NCBI GenBank assembly: GCA_002793885.1
Contig: PFEG01000016.1
Coordinates: forward strand, 1-16,438
Source of the DNA: Candidatus Saccharibacteria bacterium CG10_big_fil_rev_8_21_14_0_10_47_8
GTDB lineage: Bacteria > Patescibacteriota > Saccharimonadia > Saccharimonadales > UBA10212
DNA: 16,438 bases
Reading direction: 5' to 3'
Under the pieces are notes generated by a model. The model made no database searches, was not told the DNA's origin, and saw nothing but the letters and a program-made list of their open reading frames with translations. A program made the position numbers and the translations under genes. Below, piece by piece: positions 13,769 to 16,438 of the stretch (its first letter is position 1; each line of letters starts with the position of its first letter).

Positions 13769-14245
13769 ATGATACGGTATATTTACACGTTTTTTGTTGG
13801 TTTGTTTTTAGTCATATTTATTGGCATGGGCATAGCGGTGTTTTACACAGCGCCGAAGGCGCCAGAGCCGCCGATGTTCTATGGTAAGGAGCTCACAGCA
13901 GAAGAGCAGCAGCAACAAAAAGCATTTGACGTCAAACAAAAAGCATACGATAAAGAGATGCAACACTACAATCGCAATGCCTCAGTCATTATTCTGTCTT
14001 GTGCGGTCGTTGTTTTGGTAATTTCGCTACTTGTGGCCGAGAAGTTGGGCGTCATTGCCGATGGATTGTTGCTGGGCGACATCTTTACGCTGCTTTACGG
14101 GATTGGCCGGGGCATGGCCACCGATAGCAATAAGTACAGATTCGCCGTAGCCACCGTCGGGCTGATCGTAACCATTGTGCTTGGCTATTTTAAATTTACC
14201 AAACATCAGCCGGCGGAGCATCCAAGCGCCAAAGAAAGGGGATAA
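13769..14245 (+). CDS. Four-helix membrane protein with a Gln-rich periplasmic-type loop
   Basis: The 158-residue protein has a first hydrophobic helix at about 7-27, then a long polar loop (28-68) containing KELTAEEQQQQKAFDVKQK, and three further helices at about 71-90, 92-110 and 124-141, ending in a polar tail. The loop is predicted helical and may form a coiled coil. No family is recognised. A CTAAGGAGAG site 4-5 bp upstream of the ATG supports the start, and the gene ends one base before the baeRF gene begins, so the two are tightly coupled. A link between membrane and ribosome stress is an inference from position only. Confidence 0.7.
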   Translation: MIRYIYTFFVGLFLVIFIGMGIAVFYTAPKAPEPPMFYGKELTAEEQQQQKAFDVKQKAYDKEMQHYNRNASVIILSCAVVVLVISLLVAEKLGVIADGLLLGDIFTLLYGIGRGMATDSNKYRFAVATVGLIVTIVLGYFKFTKHQPAEHPSAKERG

Positions 14246-14246
14246 A

Positions 14247-15092
14247 ATGTTCTATCTTCCATCCAAAGAGGATATCAAAGACCTTACCACGTTCGATGAA
14301 CCTTACTGTGTAACGATTTACGCTCCTTATATAGAAGAACGCGCTGGCATAAATCCTAATAAGGTGCAGCTTAAAAATATGCTGCGGGAATCCGAGCGTA
14401 GATTAGCTATCGAAGGTATCGAACCTAGCTTGATACGCAAAACCACAGTTAGGGCCAGAGCGCTGCTTAGCAAAAACGAGTTCTGGCATTTGCGTGGCGC
14501 AGGCTTAGCCATATTTGCCCATCCAAAATTTTTTCGCTACTACTTACTGCCAGACCACGACCTGCCCTACCATTTAACCATTAAGCAAGGCTTTGAAATT
14601 GAGCCGCTGCAAGCTGTGCTGGAAAATGAGCAAGCCTACTACGTTCTAGCCGTCAGTCATAACCAAGTACGTTTTTATCAAGGTGGTCACTACACTCTCA
14701 AAGAAGTTGCCTTAAAAAATTTACCTTCCAATCTCAAAGACGACTTGAGGCTAGACGAATATGAGCACTGGTCCGAAACTCACGCTGTCGCGCCAGCCAG
14801 CCGGGCCGCCCGCTCTGAAGCATTCCATAGCCAATCCAACGAAAAGGAGATCGATAAGGAAGAACTTTTCCAGTTTTTTAGACACATCGACAGTCGCTTG
14901 CACAAATTTCTAAAAAACAAGCGGGTGCCTTTAATTTTTGCCGGCGTGCAGTACCTGACCCCTATTTACCGCAGGGCTAATTCCTACCCCTATCTCTTGC
15001 CCAAAGCCATCAAGGGCAACCCGGACCGCAAAGACGTAAACCTTATCCGCGAACAAGCCTGGACGTTATTAAGCTCCAAAGGCAAGGACTAA
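14247..15092 (+). CDS. Bacterial archaeo-eukaryotic release factor-like protein (baeRF, family 3-like)
   Basis: From ATG 14247 (GGGGA about 5 bp upstream, one base after the previous stop) the product is 281 residues. It resembles the baeRF group of bacterial proteins related to eRF1/aRF1: an N-terminal domain with VTIYAPYIEER and NKVQLKNMLRESERRL, the central hallmark GAGLAIFAHPKFFRYYLLP, a core YYVLAVSHNQVRFYQGGHYT, and a C-terminal domain with IFAGVQYLTPIYRRAN. baeRF proteins are predicted, from sequence analysis, to act on ribosomes in rescue or stress-time translation control; no biochemistry is assumed. The frame extends upstream to 14175, but that part overlaps the membrane protein. 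Neighbours are Hsp20, a phosphoribosyltransferase, DUF3175 and RtcB. Confidence 0.8.
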   Translation: MFYLPSKEDIKDLTTFDEPYCVTIYAPYIEERAGINPNKVQLKNMLRESERRLAIEGIEPSLIRKTTVRARALLSKNEFWHLRGAGLAIFAHPKFFRYYLLPDHDLPYHLTIKQGFEIEPLQAVLENEQAYYVLAVSHNQVRFYQGGHYTLKEVALKNLPSNLKDDLRLDEYEHWSETHAVAPASRAARSEAFHSQSNEKEIDKEELFQFFRHIDSRLHKFLKNKRVPLIFAGVQYLTPIYRRANSYPYLLPKAIKGNPDRKDVNLIREQAWTLLSSKGKD

Positions 15093-15095
15093 GTT

Positions 15096-15758
15096 ATGAT
15101 ATTTCAGGATCGAACTGAGGCAGGCAAAAAACTGGCGGTCAGCCTGGAAGGCTATAGAGACACTGACGCTGTAGTTTACGCCTTACCGCGAGGCGGAGTT
15201 GCGGTTGGAATTGAGGTAGCTAAACACCTAAATGTTCCGCTCGACTTGATCATTGCCCGCAAAATCGGTCACCCGCTTTCTCCTGAATATGCTATCGGCG
15301 CCGTGACTGAGACTGGTGAACCAATCTGGAACGAAGCTGAGCTTAGCTCAACAACCAAACAGTGGCGAGAGAGTCAAATTCAGCAAGCACGGGGTGAAGC
15401 TAAGCGCCGCCGCCTAAGTTATCTAGGCAGCCAACCAAACATTCCTGCGAAGGATAAAACTGCTATCGTCGTTGACGACGGGATAGCTACGGGATTGACC
15501 ATGATAGCAGCAATTGCAGATCTTCGGAAACGTCGGCCAAAAGAGGTTGTTGTAGCCGTACCTGTTGCCCCTAAGGACACCGTGGAAAAGTTAAAAAACC
15601 TTACAGAGCGAACCGTAGTACTTCATATACCGGATGGTACTTTTTGGGCCATCGGAAACTACTATCTTAACTTCGGTCAGGTCGAGGATGAAGAAGTTAA
15701 AGGCCTTACGGAACGATTTACTGGCTTAGCAAATAAGAATGGGGAACTGGAGAAATGA
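15096..15758 (+). CDS. Phosphoribosyltransferase-family protein
   Basis: The 220-residue protein shows the type I phosphoribosyltransferase fold. It opens with FQDRTEAGKKLAVSL and ALPRGGVAVGIEVAKHLNVP, followed by DLIIARKIGHPLSPEYAIGAV and the PRPP loop IVVDDGIATGLTM with its two acidic residues and the Thr-Gly turn, then VPVAP. The substrate is not known for this group, which is often found beside stress proteins and may act on non-purine substrates. It starts 3 bp after the baeRF stop, and its own stop overlaps the DUF3175 start (ATGA), so the three are translated together. A decayed relative sits at 13341-13592. Confidence 0.9.
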   Translation: MIFQDRTEAGKKLAVSLEGYRDTDAVVYALPRGGVAVGIEVAKHLNVPLDLIIARKIGHPLSPEYAIGAVTETGEPIWNEAELSSTTKQWRESQIQQARGEAKRRRLSYLGSQPNIPAKDKTAIVVDDGIATGLTMIAAIADLRKRRPKEVVVAVPVAPKDTVEKLKNLTERTVVLHIPDGTFWAIGNYYLNFGQVEDEEVKGLTERFTGLANKNGELEK

Positions 15759-16129
15759 CCGTCTTTACTCAACTTAAGCGCTCTTTGTCAAAAAATAGGT
15801 ACCGAAGTTCTGTGGGCCGAGGCCAAAAAGAGCCCCATAATAAAACTATGACAAACCAGCAGCAGAAGAAGTGGTCACAGGTAGTTACTAAGCATAGCCA
15901 GGCACTTGATTTAGAACCGGGTATTTTTACTTGGCGTGACCCTCATAAAATTGCCCTATCACTAAAAAGATCTGCAGAGCGCAGCTCGCGCCGGAAAGGA
16001 ACCGCTTATCAATCAGCAACGTCGATGTTAAATTTTTACATTAACCGAGCGGGGCGCAAGTTACCAGTAGATCAGAAGAAAATTCTCGAAGAAGTAAAAC
16101 CGATACTGCGCCAGGTTTTTGACAAATGA
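15755..16129 (+). CDS. DUF3175 protein
   Basis: The conserved part is KKWSQVVTKHSQALDLEPGIFT, DPHKIALSLKRSAERSSRRKGTAYQSATSMLNFYINRAGRKLP, the full DUF3175 domain (about residues 37-110), a small basic helical domain of unknown function. The basic surface (SLKRSAERSSRRKG) suggests contact with nucleic acid or ribosomes, which is an inference. The start at 15755 overlaps the phosphoribosyltransferase stop (ATGA); its 31-residue N-terminal extension is not part of the domain. ATG 15848, right before the domain, is an alternative but lacks a ribosome site. It is the last gene before an 85-bp gap and RtcB. Confidence 0.85.
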   Translation: MTVFTQLKRSLSKNRYRSSVGRGQKEPHNKTMTNQQQKKWSQVVTKHSQALDLEPGIFTWRDPHKIALSLKRSAERSSRRKGTAYQSATSMLNFYINRAGRKLPVDQKKILEEVKPILRQVFDK

Positions 16130-16156
16130 TCTTAGCTTGGAATCCATTTTCATATT

Positions 16157-16172
16157 GGTGATAGCAGTCACT
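16157..16172. promoter_or_regulatory. Possible Crp/Fnr-type operator before RtcB
   Basis: GGTGA tagcag TCACT contains the perfect core GTGA-N6-TCAC but misses the outer bases of the consensus. An ATAAAT hexamer at 16182-16187 could be a -10 box. The spacing differs from that at the two other sites, so this is a weaker candidate. Confidence 0.3.
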
Positions 16173-16214
16173 GATAAACTGATAAATAAGACCCCTAACG
16201 CGAATGGAGGTATT

Positions 16215-16438
16215 ATGCCAACAACGAAGCGGAAATATACCGACCGGCTACAGATGGTCAAAGAGGAAGACGTGGTTCAAGCCGGTCCTTATGAGTGGGA
16301 AATACCCGTGTCATATCGAAACGATATGCGAGTGCCAGCAAGATTCTTTGCTTCTGCTGAGACGCTGCAAGACGCTTTTAAGGACCGCTCTCTGGCCCAG
16401 CTAGTCAACGTCGCGACTCTACCGGGCATTGTTGAACA
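16215..16438 (+). CDS. rtcB: RtcB-family RNA ligase, 5' part only
   Basis: From ATG 16215 (AATGGAGGTATT, about 5 bp spacing) the frame stays open to the window end: MPTTKRKYTDRLQMVKEEDV, WEIPVSYRNDMRVPARFFA, and DRSLAQLVNVATLPGIVE. The last part is the conserved N-terminus of RtcB, whose members join RNA 2',3'-cyclic phosphate or 3'-phosphate ends to 5'-hydroxyl ends using GTP and Mn(II), in tRNA splicing or RNA repair. The catalytic Cys/His metal residues lie beyond the window, so activity cannot be judged. It follows the baeRF-phosphoribosyltransferase-DUF3175 genes in the same direction, which suggests a stress RNA-repair context. Confidence 0.85.
   Translation, partial: MPTTKRKYTDRLQMVKEEDVVQAGPYEWEIPVSYRNDMRVPARFFASAETLQDAFKDRSLAQLVNVATLPGIVE

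Noticed and set aside
1..16438. CRISPR array, rRNA, tRNA or complete insertion sequence
   Set aside because: No regularly spaced repeats, no tRNA T-loop with matching arms, no rRNA signatures and no transposase frame were seen.

Overview
The window (about 43% GC by eye, standard code with TGA as stop, ATG/GTG/TTG starts, clear Shine-Dalgarno sites) looks like a compact bacterial chromosome with short gaps and overlapping genes. The mix of small membrane proteins, a zinc-ribbon protein next to a mercuric-reductase-like flavoprotein, a baeRF protein, DUF3175 and an RtcB start would fit a Patescibacteria/Saccharibacteria-like or actinobacterial-type genome. That assignment is only an inference; no rRNA or other phylogenetic marker is present.

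Layout. (1) 1-2398: end of a SIS-domain sugar-phosphate protein and a complete GH13 alpha-glucosidase. (2) 2395-4872: a tightly packed run with a voltage-sensor-only membrane protein, an FAD/NAD(P) disulfide oxidoreductase of the MerA/lipoamide dehydrogenase type whose C-terminal dimerisation domain is displaced by a frameshift near 4024-4033, an ICMT/PEMT-like membrane methyltransferase and a small Cys-rich zinc-ribbon protein. (3) 4913-6349: two unrecognised genes. The second is broken by a 139-bp MITE (5702-5840) with 16-bp terminal inverted repeats and an 8-bp target duplication; removing the element plus one duplication copy restores a 325-aa frame exactly. (4) 6350-7090: hairpins and one doubtful ORF. 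(5) 7091-9191: an AT-rich restriction-modification pair (D12-class adenine methyltransferase and a PD-(D/E)xK nuclease). (6) 9249-10296: a cupin and a PEBP/YbhB-like protein. (7) 10412-11039: two small basic unknown proteins on the minus strand.

(8) 11211-16438 looks like a stress and translation-repair region. A Crp/Fnr-family regulator (minus strand) carries CRP-like recognition residues (RETVSR). TGTRA-N6-like palindromes lie upstream of the divergent gene at 11262 and of the run starting near 12424; in both, a -10-like hexamer sits 29-30 bp downstream of the palindrome centre, as expected of class II activation. That run encodes a membrane protein, Hsp20, a phosphoribosyltransferase-like pseudogene, a DUF2795-like protein, another membrane protein, a baeRF (family 3-like) protein, an intact phosphoribosyltransferase and DUF3175. 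It ends with the start of RtcB RNA ligase, which has a weaker palindrome of the same kind upstream.

The best-supported novelty is the MITE in the unknown gene. Next come the frameshifted flavoprotein beside a pore-less voltage sensor, and the predicted Crp/Fnr regulon linking Hsp20, baeRF, phosphoribosyltransferase, DUF3175 and RtcB.
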